64,000 nt of DNA from Zoroaster sp. YZ-2022. Taxonomy: Eukaryota; Echinodermata; Asteroidea; Forcipulatida; Zoroasteridae. The stretch is taken from the NCBI GenBank assembly GCA_029582265.1, contig CM055819.1:25124715-25188714 (forward strand). The letters are read 5' to 3'. The position numbers and the translations under genes are program-made. How positions within the stretch are numbered: the first letter of the stretch is position 1; each line of letters starts with the position of its first letter. A model generated the notes under the pieces. It did no database searches. It was not told the origin of the DNA and saw only the letters and a program-made list of their open reading frames with translations. Shown piece after piece: positions 10,707 through 20,481 of the stretch.

Positions 10707-10771
10707 AACCCACATTCTGAAGACTCAGCCATCAGAACACAAATCCGATGCACCAAACCGCTCGACAATGG
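10707..10771 (-). mobile_element. SINE fragment (tRNA-like head) at the break in the GPCR
   Basis: The sequence from GAACCCACATTCTG to AACCGCTCGAC is the reverse complement of the tRNA-like head of the SINE at 13318-13694. The fragment begins at the B-box side exactly where receptor similarity stops. Confidence 0.85.
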
Positions 10772-11504
10772 CAATAATTGTATGTGTTTATATTCAAATG
10801 TGATTTTACAAATATGTAAAAAAAATAATAATAATTAACTCCATAAAAAAAAAACCATTTAAATAAAGGGTTCAGCAAAACGATGCATGTCTGACGGAAT
10901 TTTTGCAATAAGTAAAAATACCCCTGAATGGAAAGCATGCAATATGCTGAATTTGTTCCTTCCCCATGGAAAAAATAACTTTGAACCCTACCACCAATTT
11001 AATATGTATATTATAACTTTCGCCTGTGTAAAAAAAATTATTTACTCAAAATAGACATTTTTAAGTGTAAAATTTCCGTCCGACATGTTCCAGATTCTCA
11101 AAAAGTTTTTTTGCAAATTTAATTTTGGTAAAATAAAAGTGAAAACATTGACAACTATCAATGAATAGTACAAGCAATAATCTTAATCAAAGATTTGAAG
11201 TTCAATTGTTTTTCACCAAAAAAAATAGCGTAAAAAAAATATAACTTGATCATGTCGGATGATTAAACATCCCTTGATATATGTCTGTGTCAGGTGTTAT
11301 CATTTTAGTGCAATTGATCACATTATTTCAAAAAATAAACTGTTGTATACCAGAGACATAAATTCCATGTTGGAGTGAATATGACAAATTATCCACTGTT
11401 TTCTAATATCTTGAAATAAGATTGAAACTTTCACATGTTTTTTATTCATGTATGTATCTCTTGATTCAAGTATGGATGCATTTAAAGACATCTTACCAAA
11501 AGTG
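10772..11504. other. AT-rich non-coding stretch
   Basis: Nothing recognisable in 10772-11260, which is AT-rich with several A and T runs. From about 11260 the sequence matches 22510-22690 (TTATCATTTTAGTGCAATTG and TCCATGTTGGAGTGAATA), the tail of a duplicated unit. A remnant of the 69-bp repeat (GTATGGATGCATTTAAAGAC) lies near 11470. Confidence 0.6.
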
Positions 11505-11582
11505 TGTACCGGCTTTCTGGGACTAACAAAATGTTACCATTTGTGTACCGGCTTTCTGGGACTAACAAAACGTAACCATTTG
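11505..11582. repeat. 39-bp tandem duplication
   Basis: Two consecutive copies of a segment containing GTACCGGCTTTCTGGGACTA and ending in ACCATTTGT. The related sequence at 325-362 has one copy. Confidence 0.85.
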
Positions 11583-13317
11583 TCAGACACATCTAGTCAT
11601 TATGCATTATAGCGCACTCATTGTTTCCTCACTGAATAAAGCTATGGTGACACACATATGAGCCACTTGGTCACATTCATGTGAGCTCCGTGCATTGGTC
11701 CCACAATTTTTTGCTCTTCAAGGTTTCTGGCTCCATGCAAGTTTGGGGTTGGTTTTGTAAAAATTCTGATTTGACTAGATTATAAGCAAAACATGACTGT
11801 TTTTCATCAAAGCTCCTACGATGATGACAAGCTCAGCAGGTCCAGCGTTAAATTCTTGGGGCTTGATGGAGTCTCACATACATGTATGTCCAGCTCAGGT
11901 AGCACAGAGTGCATGGACACAGATAGTAGCAGCTGAGAAAGTTATGTCTGTTGTGTCCACTTAAAAGCAAAGTTATGGAGTACATTGTGAAGTGCAATTG
12001 GCTCCACAGTGCAATGTACATAACAAAAGGAACCGATACACACAGAAACCAATGCATCTACAAGAGCTGGATTCAGACTCCGGATGTTGGTGACACTGCA
12101 GAGTTTTCATGCGACATATGTATGAAAAAGCCAGAAATCAAATAATACATGTACAAATACATGAGTCTTTTCAGACTGTAGTAACCTTGTTTTATTACAT
12201 TCCTTGTAAATACTCTTGGAACCTGTACGCATGCGCACCATGTACACGGTGCACATTCTTTTGAGTCTGGTTTCCAAACGACTTTCTACATGTTGTGCCA
12301 TGCAGGAAAAAGTACTCTAACTTTACACTCTCTCTGCGCAGTTTTCTTCGGAAACGATCGACACGTTGTGAATTTTTGAGTGATAACTCCTGTTTTTTTC
12401 TCAAGTTTCTCTACGGGACTACGACAACTTTTACAATTCGTCGTCCTTCTAAATATTGACTGTTATACTGTGGATTTGTGGCTTGTGCTCACCGAGGTTT
12501 TCATCAGTTTTGGACCGCGTTTCTGTGGAGCTAGAAAACGAGCTTTCCGGACCAATATACGTGTGTAGTGATTGCATACGTCACACGCGTATGCCTGTAC
12601 TGTGTAGGCCTACAGCCGAATGGGTGCCGCACCATCCAGCGTGCGGAGCAGTTTTTCGTACCGCTGTTCGGTGGCGGTGGACGATTGAAGCCCAGACAAA
12701 AGATACTGACATTGTTGGTAACTGGTTATAACTTTTATCTACAACCATCACAACAAGTAATGACGTGATTATCTTAATATAATCATCAGCCATGTTTGGT
12801 AATGCTTTTATAGCATGTGCGTAAGCATAATTCAGTTGAGTTTGATCAGCAAATATTACAAATAAACAAATAAACAAATAAACAGTTAGCAAAAAAAAGT
12901 GAGTTTCAACTTCAAACAGATCCAGTAGCAAACGCACATCAGATTTACAGTTTGAAGGGATGATATATCATTGGTATTGTTGGACAAAACTGCTTCTACA
13001 AGTATTAACTCTATTTGAATCAAGACATGTGTTGTGTCTGCATTATTGTATTAGCGCCCTCAGGGTTGAGGTATGATAAACCAGGTTAGAAATGTGATTA
13101 CGAAGTTCAAGGACATGCAAGCATTTTACCGTTAATTAAGATTGTCAGTGTCATTTATTTCCATTCAGTTACGTATGCGTGTATTCAGTAGAATTTGAGA
13201 AAGAGATCTCCTAAATTCAAACTGGAAGTTACATGTATTTCACTTTTTTCAAAAATGACAGCCTCAGACACAATTATTTCAAATGAAGATTGATACCATC
13301 ATTAGCTTTTACACAAT
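11583..13317. other. Duplicated flank carrying an insertion of about 1 kb
   Basis: The outer parts (11583-11880 and 12900-13310) match 360-600 and 1360-1800 of the first unit. Between them about 11890-12890 is extra. It contains a CpG-richer part (12190-12700), an (AAATAAAC)n run near 12856-12880, and a right part shared with 9780-10020. The ORFs inside are short and show no recognisable domain. It is likely an unclassified mobile element. Confidence 0.5.
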
Positions 13318-13694
13318 GGAGTGCCATGGTCGAGCGGTTTAGTGCATCGGATTTGTGTTCTGATGGCTGAGTCGTCAGAATGTGGGTTCAAATCCCAACC
13401 GCGACCATGGTGCTTGTGTCCTTGAGCAAGACACTTGACCATAATTGCTTCTCTCCACCCAGGGGTAAATGGGTACCTGTGAGGGCAGAGTTGGTTGTTG
13501 TGTTTGATTTGTCCTATATGCACTGTAATGGCAGCAATTGAGCTGTATACTCAACAGGGAGCTGAGATGGTTTCAGGAATGATTTAAGAGCCTGATGAGC
13601 AGGGGTAATAATGTAATTGTGCCTTGAGCACCAGTTTGGTGGATACGTGCGCTATATAAGTCCACATTATTATTATTATTATTATTATTATTAA
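13318..13694 (+). mobile_element. tRNA-derived SINE with (ATT)n tail
   Basis: The head carries an A-box-like TGGTCGAGCGG (about 13326) and a B-box-like GGTTCAAATCC (about 13386), with spacing suited to a long-variable-arm tRNA (Leu/Ser type). A body follows with CTTGAGCAAGACACTTGACC, CCCAGGGGTAAATGGGTACC and GCGCTATATAAGTCCAC, and it ends in an ATT run. Other copies are at 27852-28224, 47659-48052 and 61941-62312 on the minus strand, plus the head piece at 10707. It lies in the 3' flank of GPCR copy 4. Confidence 0.9.
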
Positions 13695-13857
13695 ATGTAG
13701 TACGGTAAGTTTCACAATACAATTCAACTATTTCGTTTTTTTAATTTATAAATCGTATTCATTACCTTTAACAAATAAAAATTAAATCTTAAAAATAATC
13801 ACTCTAAATGCTAGAACTTGTATTAAATAAACAGTGCCCATTACATTGTGATTGTTA

Positions 13858-14856
13858 CTAAGATTCAACTGTTTCCATTTCTGGACCAACTTGATTTGGT
13901 TGTCTCCATCGATCACATTTGCACACCATAGACTTCAATGCTTTCTGAAGCTGTTCATATTTGAATCCATACAAGACTGGGTTTATAGCAGAATTCATCA
14001 ATGCTAAGAAAGTAAATATGTCCCAAATGATGACACTATGACTGTTACTAATTACATCAGAACCACGTAACAATGGATCCATGAAGAACCAGATTGCTCC
14101 AGGCACCACAAAAATAAAGAAAGCCGTGGTGACAACAGCAAGAGTGCTGGTGACTTTCTTGTGAGCTTGGTGCAGCTGTTGAGCTGGTCCCTGGATTCCT
14201 TGCTCTTCTAGGTTTCTGGCTCCTTGTTTGAGGTTGGCAAGGATTCTGATATACATGTACATCCAAATCGTAGCTCCAGCCGGTAGAATAAACACTATCA
14301 TTGACACAATGCCAAAAATGGTTTTACCTGCACTGTTCGTAAATGAACATTTATTTGATTGGTACTGGATGATGATAAAAACTATACGAGGCTAATGCAC
14401 CATGGGTGGAATAACCCAAACAGCAAGTAATAACAGGATGATCTTTCTCCTAGTGAAGTAGTTTGGATACTGCAAAGGTCGGTTGATTCCAATAAAGCGT
14501 TCAAAATTTGCCAATGTGAGGCTCAGTACAGAGTGGCCACTGAAGCTGCTTGTAAAAAAATAGTAAGTAAATGTATTATTGTGCAGAAAAATTAATCCTG
14601 AAGTACACTGAGTACTGTTGAGAGTGAAATAAGATATAAACTGTAAGGTAATGAATGGATACAGAGGAAAACATGTAGAAACCAATGCATCTGCGATGGC
14701 TAGATTCAGAATCATCAAGTTGGTGACATTATGCAGTGTCTTCGTATAACATATAGTCACACATACAAGAATGTTTCCGATCAACCCCACAATTCCTACA
14801 AGTATCATCACAACTTGATAAAATGTCTGTATCTCCTCATTAATATTGTAATCCAT
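13858..14856 (-). pseudogene. GPCR family copy 4, full length with one in-frame TAG
   Basis: All seven segments are present in one frame over 332 codons, from MDYNINEEIQ to METVES. Codon 155 is TAG (14392-14394) where the paralogues have TTG (Leu) after PPMVH at the TM4/loop-2 border. No frameshift is present. The C-terminal part carries an extra Met-Tyr pair (WMYMYIRIL) caused by TACATGTA at 14252-14259. Loop 3 is unique (DPLLRGSDVISNSHS). A single base change explains the stop, so this is a young pseudogene or a segregating null allele; a sequencing error is possible. Confidence 0.88.
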
Positions 14857-15137
14857 CTCCAGTGTCTTTGCTTGCCGTATGTAAACAATGAAAATTATTC
14901 AATCAACCTGCAAACAGTTCAAGTAGGACCAACGTTACTGGCAGGAAGCTATATGAGATCACAGACACAGCAGAGCAGCTTTGAGTGCGTAAATTTCAGC
15001 CGAATGTCAATATCCTATTGTTAACGACAATGATCTTCACGAATAGACCAATCCAGTATGCCAACCAAACGGCACAGGTTAACCAATAGGATTTAGCCTT
15101 TCCATGACAATTGGTATGATGCAGCTAGCTCAAGCCT
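14857..15137. other. Upstream flank of GPCR copy 4
   Basis: Matches 2923-3230 and 34343-34640. It then joins directly to the cysteine-rich exon-like block, without the 210-bp repeats seen in the other units. No gene. Confidence 0.5.
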
Positions 15138-15386
15138 TTGGATTTTGATACAAAAACAGATAAAAGTCTTGCATACATGTACTTTAACTCTAACCCCTTA
15201 CAGGTTTTTCACAGACACCCTGCTAAATGCAACATAATACAACCAGAAAAGTGTGCTAAATGCAACAAGATCTACCAGCTAGAACAATGGTTCTTTTGTT
15301 CTCCTCCGAGGGTAAGAAGATGCAATGACTGTTTACATGTGTTGCAAGTCGTTGCATTGAGTATGGTTAGTGTTAAATGTTACTGA
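15138..15386 (+). CDS. Cysteine-rich exon-like ORF, copy 2 (function unknown)
   Basis: Shares with the copy at 3743 the core KCAKCNKIYQLEQWFFC and RCNDC. A two-base insertion near 15233 (CAACATAATAC against CAACAATAC) changes the frame before the core, so the N-terminal residues differ. The cysteine part is unchanged. Confidence 0.35.
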   Translation: MDFDTKTDKSLAYMYFNSNPLQVFHRHPAKCNIIQPEKCAKCNKIYQLEQWFFCSPPRVRRCNDCLHVLQVVALSMVSVKCY

Positions 15387-15415
15387 AGATATTAAACAAA
15401 AATAACAAATAAACT

Positions 15416-15782
15416 AACCCTAACTCCCTATGCCCATTTGCTTACACATAACCTGAATCCTCCAAAATCTTTCAGTAGTAAAGCAAGCACATGACATGTA
15501 TGTACACATGTGTTTCTAATCTGTGATACATGTACATCGCCAGGGACCAAGGTTCCTGCATGCATGGAGCAATAAACAGTGTCCATTGGCCCAAGCACTG
15601 ACCTTGCAATCACTACAACAAACATGAATGTACATGTACCATGGAAAGGCAAGCATGCCTAATAACCTCAATCCTCCAAAATCCTGCACTTTAGCAAAGA
15701 GCATGTAGCATGTAACCTCAATCCTTCAAAATCCTTAACTTTAGCAAAGAGGATTTTGGAGGATTTGGGGCGTAAGGGTAAG
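15416..15782. mobile_element. MITE-like GGATTTTGGA element, copy 2
   Basis: Same left end (AACCCTAACTCCC) and right end (GGCGTAAGGGTAAGGG) as 4058-4384, with inverted AATCCTCCAAAATCC / GGATTTTGGAGGATT motifs. A partial internal duplication (ACCTCAATCC...AAAATCC) occurs at about 15664-15740. Confidence 0.5.
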
Positions 15783-15785
15783 GGT

Positions 15786-16453
15786 CAGATCAGTTGGTCG
15801 TATGATGACAAGTTCCGCAGGCCAGAGTTAAATTCAAGGAGCTTGGAGTCTGAAAAGATGTCCAGCTCAGCTAGACTGAGCACACCCCTAGTTTCAAACA
15901 GGTCCAATAGCAAACAGACATCAGATTTACAGTTTGAAGGGATGGTACATCACTGGTATTGTTGACAAAACTACTTCTACGAGTATCAACTCTCTTTGAA
16001 TCAAGACATGAGTTGTGTTAGTGCCCTCAAGTGTCAGGGTTGAGATATTCTAAGCCAGGTTGGAAATGTGGTTACGAAGTTCAAGAACATGCAAGCATTT
16101 TACGGTTAACTACGATTGTTGTCAGTGTCATTTATTTCCATTCAGTTATGTGTGTATTCAGTTTAATGTGGAATTTAAGAAAGAGAACTCTTTCCTAAAT
16201 TCAAACTAGAAGTTATTTCACTTTTCTCAAAAATGACAGAGCTTCGGACACAATTATTTCAAGTGAAGATTGATACCATCGTTAGCTTTTACACCTAGTA
16301 AAGTTCACAATACAATTCAACCAAATTTGGTTATTTTTGATTTATAAATCCTATTCCTTACCATTAACAAATCAAAATTAAATCTTAAAAATAATTGTCA
16401 CACTAAATTCTAGAACTTGTATTCAATAGACAGTGCCCAATACATTGTGAATG
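15786..16453 (-). other. Conserved 3' flank of GPCR copy 5
   Basis: Near-identical to 1266-1938; likely 3' UTR and downstream sequence. No gene. Confidence 0.5.
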
Positions 16454-17446
16454 TTACTGAGCTTCAACTGTTTCCATTTCTGGACGAACTTCATTTGGTT
16501 GTCTCCATCGATCACATCTGCACACCATAGACTTGAATGCTTTCCGAAGCTGTTCATATTTGAATCCATACAATACTGGATTTATAGCAGAATTCACCAA
16601 TGATAAGAAAGTAAATATGTCCCAAACGATTAAATTATCACTGACACTAATTATATCGGAACCACTTAACAATGGATCCATGAAGAACCAGATTGTTCCA
16701 GGTAACACAAGAATGAAGAAAGCCGTGGTGACAACAGCAAGAGTACTGGTGACTTTCTTGTGAGCTTGGTGCAGCTGTTGAGCTGGTCCCTGGATTCCTT
16801 GCTCTTCTAGGTTTCTGGCTCCTTGTTTGAGGTTGGCAAGGATTCGGATGTACATCCAAATCGTAGCTCCAACCGGTAGAAGAAACACTATCATTGACAC
16901 AATGCCAAAAATGGTTTTACCTGCACTGTTTTTAAATGAGCAGTTATCAGATTGGTACTGGATGATCATAAAAACTATACGAGGCAAATGCACCATGGGT
17001 GGAATAACCCAAACAGCAAGTAATAACAGGGTGATCTTTCTCCTAGTGAAGTAGTTTGTATACTGCAAAGGTCGGTTGATTCCAATAAATCGTTCAAAAT
17101 TTGCCAGTGAGAGGCTCAGTGCAGAGTTGACACTGAAGCAGTTGATAAAGAAATAATAAGTCCATTTACTTTTGTACAGAAAAATTAATTCCAAAGTACA
17201 ATGAGTACTGTTGAGAGAGATATACTGTGAGGTAATGAATGGATACAGAGGAAAACATGTAGAAACTAATGCATCTGCGATAGCTAGATTCAGAAATATC
17301 AAGTTGGTGACATTATGCAGTGTCCTTGTATAACATATAGTCACACATACAAGAATGTTTCCGATCAACCCCACAATTCCTACAAGTATCATCACAACCT
17401 GATAATACATGTATGTCTGTATCTCCTCATTAATATTGTAATCCAT
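16454..17446 (-). CDS. Rhodopsin-like (class A) GPCR, tandem family copy 5
   Basis: An intact receptor of 330 residues. The frame is open upstream to 17695, but the ATG at 17446 (MDYNINEEIQ) is the start shared with the paralogues and the upstream extension lies in conserved non-coding flank, so 17446 is chosen. The usual GN, LAIAD, ERF, TM4 Trp, TM5 Pro and NPVLY motifs are present. Two extra residues before TM1 (QTYMYYQVV against QTFYQVV) come from TACATGTA at 17406-17413. Loop 1 is shortened and changed (SQYISLNSTHC). Loop 3 is DPLLSGSDIISVSDN. Confidence 0.92.
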   Translation of the reverse strand: MDYNINEEIQTYMYYQVVMILVGIVGLIGNILVCVTICYTRTLHNVTNLIFLNLAIADALVSTCFPLYPFITSQYISLNSTHCTLELIFLYKSKWTYYFFINCFSVNSALSLSLANFERFIGINRPLQYTNYFTRRKITLLLLAVWVIPPMVHLPRIVFMIIQYQSDNCSFKNSAGKTIFGIVSMIVFLLPVGATIWMYIRILANLKQGARNLEEQGIQGPAQQLHQAHKKVTSTLAVVTTAFFILVLPGTIWFFMDPLLSGSDIISVSDNLIVWDIFTFLSLVNSAINPVLYGFKYEQLRKAFKSMVCRCDRWRQPNEVRPEMETVEAQ

Positions 17447-18084
17447 TTTCAGTGTCTTGGCTTGCTCTCCAGTGTCTTTGCTCACTGTATATAAACAACA
17501 AAAATACTTCAACAACCTGCAAATACATAGTTCAAGCAGGAACAACGTTACTGGCAGGAAGCACAGATTGTAGACACAGCAGAGCAGCTTTGAGTGCATA
17601 AATTCCAGCAGACTGTCAATATCCCATTGTGAATGACCCCGAGTTTCACGAATAGACCCACCCAGTTTGTCAACCAAACGGCACAGATAAACCAACAGGA
17701 TTTAGCCTTTCCATGACAATTTGTACGATGCAGCTAGGTCAAGCCTTTGGATTTCGACGAGTGAAGTCATAAACGTCTTTACTAGCCACTGTTTCCAGCC
17801 ATTGTTTCTCACAATAAGAGGAGTCGTACACTTGGTCTGCATATTACTCTCAGTGTATAACTGAATAGTCTAAAACCCAATCTACAAATTTAACAATTTC
17901 ATGCGATGCAAGTAGGAACGTAGCTGGTACATAATTATGAGCGAGTAATAAACGACCGTCTCTGAAAAACTACATTGAAATATGGGAGCACTAACAATAC
18001 AATTACCATTACCACTAGACTGCAAATTGAGGCCTTTATATTAAATCTCTTTTTCAAATTGATGTGTACATGTACATGTAGGAT
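17447..18084. other. Upstream flank of GPCR copy 5
   Basis: Matches the flank of copy 1, with a single copy of the 210-bp repeat at about 17865-18075. No gene. Confidence 0.5.
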
Positions 18085-18351
18085 ATGTGCATAAAAATTT
18101 ACTGCATTAATTTAATACAAAAACAGATAAAAGTCTTGCATACATGTACTTTAACCCTAACCCCTTACATGCTTTTCACAGACACCCTGCTAAATGCAAC
18201 AATACAACCAGAAAAGTGTGCTAAATGCAACAAGATCTACCAGCTAGAACAATGGTTCTTTTGTTCTGCTCCGAGGGTAAGAAGATGCAATGACTGTTTA
18301 CATGTGTTGCAAGTTGTTGCATTGAGTATGGTTAGTGTTAAATGTTACTGA
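18085..18351 (+). CDS. Cysteine-rich exon-like ORF, copy 3 (function unknown)
   Basis: Same frame and residues as the copy at 3743 apart from a few substitutions (CSAPRVRRCNDCLHVLQ). The splice-like sites TTTTCACAG and GGGTAAGA are kept. Confidence 0.35.
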   Translation: MCIKIYCINLIQKQIKVLHTCTLTLTPYMLFTDTLLNATIQPEKCAKCNKIYQLEQWFFCSAPRVRRCNDCLHVLQVVALSMVSVKCY

Positions 18352-18379
18352 AGATATTAAACAAAAATAACAAATAAAT

Positions 18380-18650
18380 TAACCCCAACTCCCTATGCCC
18401 ATTTGCTTACACATAACCTGAATCCTCCAAAATCTTTCAGCAGTAAAGCAAGCACATGACATGTATGCACACATGTGTTTCTAATATGTGATACATGTAC
18501 ATGGCCAGGGACCCTCCCTGCATACATGGAGCAATAAACAGTGTCCGCTGACCCAAGCACTCACCTTGCAATCACTACAACAAACATGGATGTAAATGTA
18601 CCATGTTAAGGCAAAGTATGCCTAATAACCTCAATCCTCCAAAATCCTTC
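18380..18650. mobile_element. MITE-like GGATTTTGGA element, copy 3, right end missing
   Basis: Starts with TTAACCCCAACTCCCTATGCC like 4058, includes the AATCCTCCAAAATC motif, but stops at AAAATCCTTCACTTTG, where a different repeat block begins. Confidence 0.45.
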
Positions 18651-18654
18651 ACTT

Positions 18655-18895
18655 TGTACCCAGGTCAACTCTTACCGAAAAAATCTTACCCAAGTCAACT
18701 GACTCAACTCGTACCAGCAGAGTCAACTCGTACCAGCAGAGTCAACTCGTACCAGCAGAGTCAACTCGTACCACAGTCACTTTGTACCCAGTCCAACTCC
18801 TACCCAAAAAATATTACCCAAGTCAACTGACCGCGTACCAGAGTCAACTCGTACCAGAGTCAACTCGTACCAGAGTCAACCCAAAAAGACCAGCT
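18655..18895. repeat. Minisatellite of AGTCAACTCGTACCAGCAG-like units
   Basis: About ten irregular copies, three of them consecutive and near-perfect with a 20-bp spacing (18710-18770). The block is a longer version of the one near 6760-6870. The ORF at 18603-18830 reads through this repeat and is not regarded as a gene. Confidence 0.85.
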
Positions 18896-19120
18896 AGAAG
18901 ACAAACATGAAATGAAAAAGGTAGGAAAAGGAAATTTTAGTGAAAGAATAATAAGTTTATAAAGTGGCTGCTTATTACATTTGTAGGAATTAAATTGTTT
19001 ACTAAAACGTAGACAGCATTTTGTTTAAAAAATAAAATGGATGTACATACGTACATGTACATGATGTAGTCTGACTGACTGTGTCTCATAGTATCCTCCT
19101 TTAATAATATGTTAAAGGAA

Positions 19121-19205
19121 GAGACTGCCTACTACTCCCACAGTCTCTTCATTTAACAATTGTTAAATGATATGGCAGGAGTTGGCGGGAGTAGAGAGGC
19201 AGTCT
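19121..19205. repeat. 85-bp imperfect palindrome (hairpin)
   Basis: GAGACTGCCTACTACTCCCAC on the left pairs with GCGGGAGTAGAGAGGCAGTCT on the right. Inside, CTCNTCATTTAAC pairs with GTTAAATGATATGGCAGGAG, and the centre is AACAATTGTT. The hairpin recurs at 36164-36248 and 39139-39223, degenerate near 55215-55300, and is split at 7117-7819. Confidence 0.85.
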
Positions 19206-20481
19206 GACCAGGATGCATGGAGCTTATTCAAAGGCAGGTTCAAACTTTATGAGGATGTACAATGTAAAAGTCAAGTGATAAAGGAGAATGTTGACAAAGA
19301 ACATGCTCTTTTACCATTGTTGACATCAAGAAATCTGCTTCACTTCCACTTTCATTCCCAATTTATTTATTTATATATTTATTTATATATTTTTTAATCA
19401 ATGCATTCATATGCACAAGACCCACTGCCCTCCTAGTACTACATGTACATGTATTACAGTGTACTAATTATAGTAGGAAAAAGAAGTATGAGCTTTGCAT
19501 TCCACAGAACAGAGGTGCCTCAGTATTGAGTTTGTGTCGGGGCTACATGAACGTACATGTACATGTATCATGGATGTCCTCCACACAACTTTTTGGATAC
19601 TAATGGACAATATAAGGGATTTTCATATCCTCCAGTAAACTACATGTACATGTAGTTTGCTAAATATGATGTGATCTACTTGTTTTCACAACATATTCAA
19701 TTATTTTCCCTCGCAATTAAGAAATTGGTTTCCTTATTGGTGACATTTCTGGAGTAAGCTTTATTTTTTAGTTAAACAATTTTCATTTCATACAAGTGTA
19801 CACAGATCCCATTCAGACTCAAGGTTTCAGACTCGGAACTCGGCAGCAACGGGTCATTCGACATCAAATCACACACTTCCCAAGGTCAGTCCCACAATGT
19901 TATTTTTTTAAATACTTTTTCCTGAAAGTTCCAAATTGCAAATTAAAGGTCAAAGGTATACTCATTGTGTAGACCAAATATAAAAATTGGCTCTTAAGTA
20001 ATTACAAATGTATATGAAATAGGGTGAACATGTACTTTTAAAGATGTGCAGGGCACTCAATGCTGATATATGTACATGTACATTATGTACTGACTACATG
20101 TATACTCAGGTACATGTATGTGTACATATAGTACTGATGTATTTGATGTACAGTACGTGTATAGCTACATGTACATTGTACACTCAGCGGTGTGAGTGGG
20201 GTTGACTGGTGTTGGTGCTGCAGTCTGAATAGGGGAAACAAGGATTTACTTGGGGGGGAGGAACAGACCTTGGGTTGGAGGAGTGTCAGAATTCTACCTC
20301 ACTAAGTCTTTCGGCCATGACTAAGCCCGAGGGGTTAGTTGTGACAGGGAGCGCGAGTCCAAATTGGGTTGAGTCCGAGTCCTAGTCATTGTACATGTAC
20401 ATGATGATTAGAGTCCAAATCGCTAAAAATTGGATTCGATTTGGATTCAATTTGGATTCAAGTCCAAATCAAAAGTTATAC
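19206..20481. other. Intergenic repeat block rich in TACATGTA
   Basis: Copy of the 7820-9130 block. No intact gene; the open frame beginning at 19167 carries GVERQSDQDAWSLFKGRFKL but runs out of a hairpin into AT-rich repeat. The octamer TACATGTA and its variants are dense at 20080-20190. At 19641-19654 the sequence TACATGTACATGTA replaces a plain TA at 8410-8411 of the paralogue. Confidence 0.55.

Noticed and set aside
13318..13400. Functional tRNA-Leu/Ser gene
   Set aside because: The A- and B-box-like parts are present, but the acceptor pairing is imperfect and a SINE body with an ATT tail follows in every copy.
17447..17695. N-terminal extension of GPCR copy 5 by about 83 codons
   Set aside because: It lies in conserved non-coding flank. 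The paralogues have stops there, and all share the ATG equivalent to 17446.
18603..18830. ORF of 75 codons rich in Ser, Gln and Thr
   Set aside because: It reads through the AGTCAACTCGTACC minisatellite and is not open in the related block at 6760-6870.
19167..19397. ORF with GVERQSDQDAWSLFKGRFKL considered as a gene
   Set aside because: Its start is in the right arm of the hairpin, its end is AT-rich repeat, and length changes among copies alter the frame. It may be an exon relic, so it is only mentioned in the block description.
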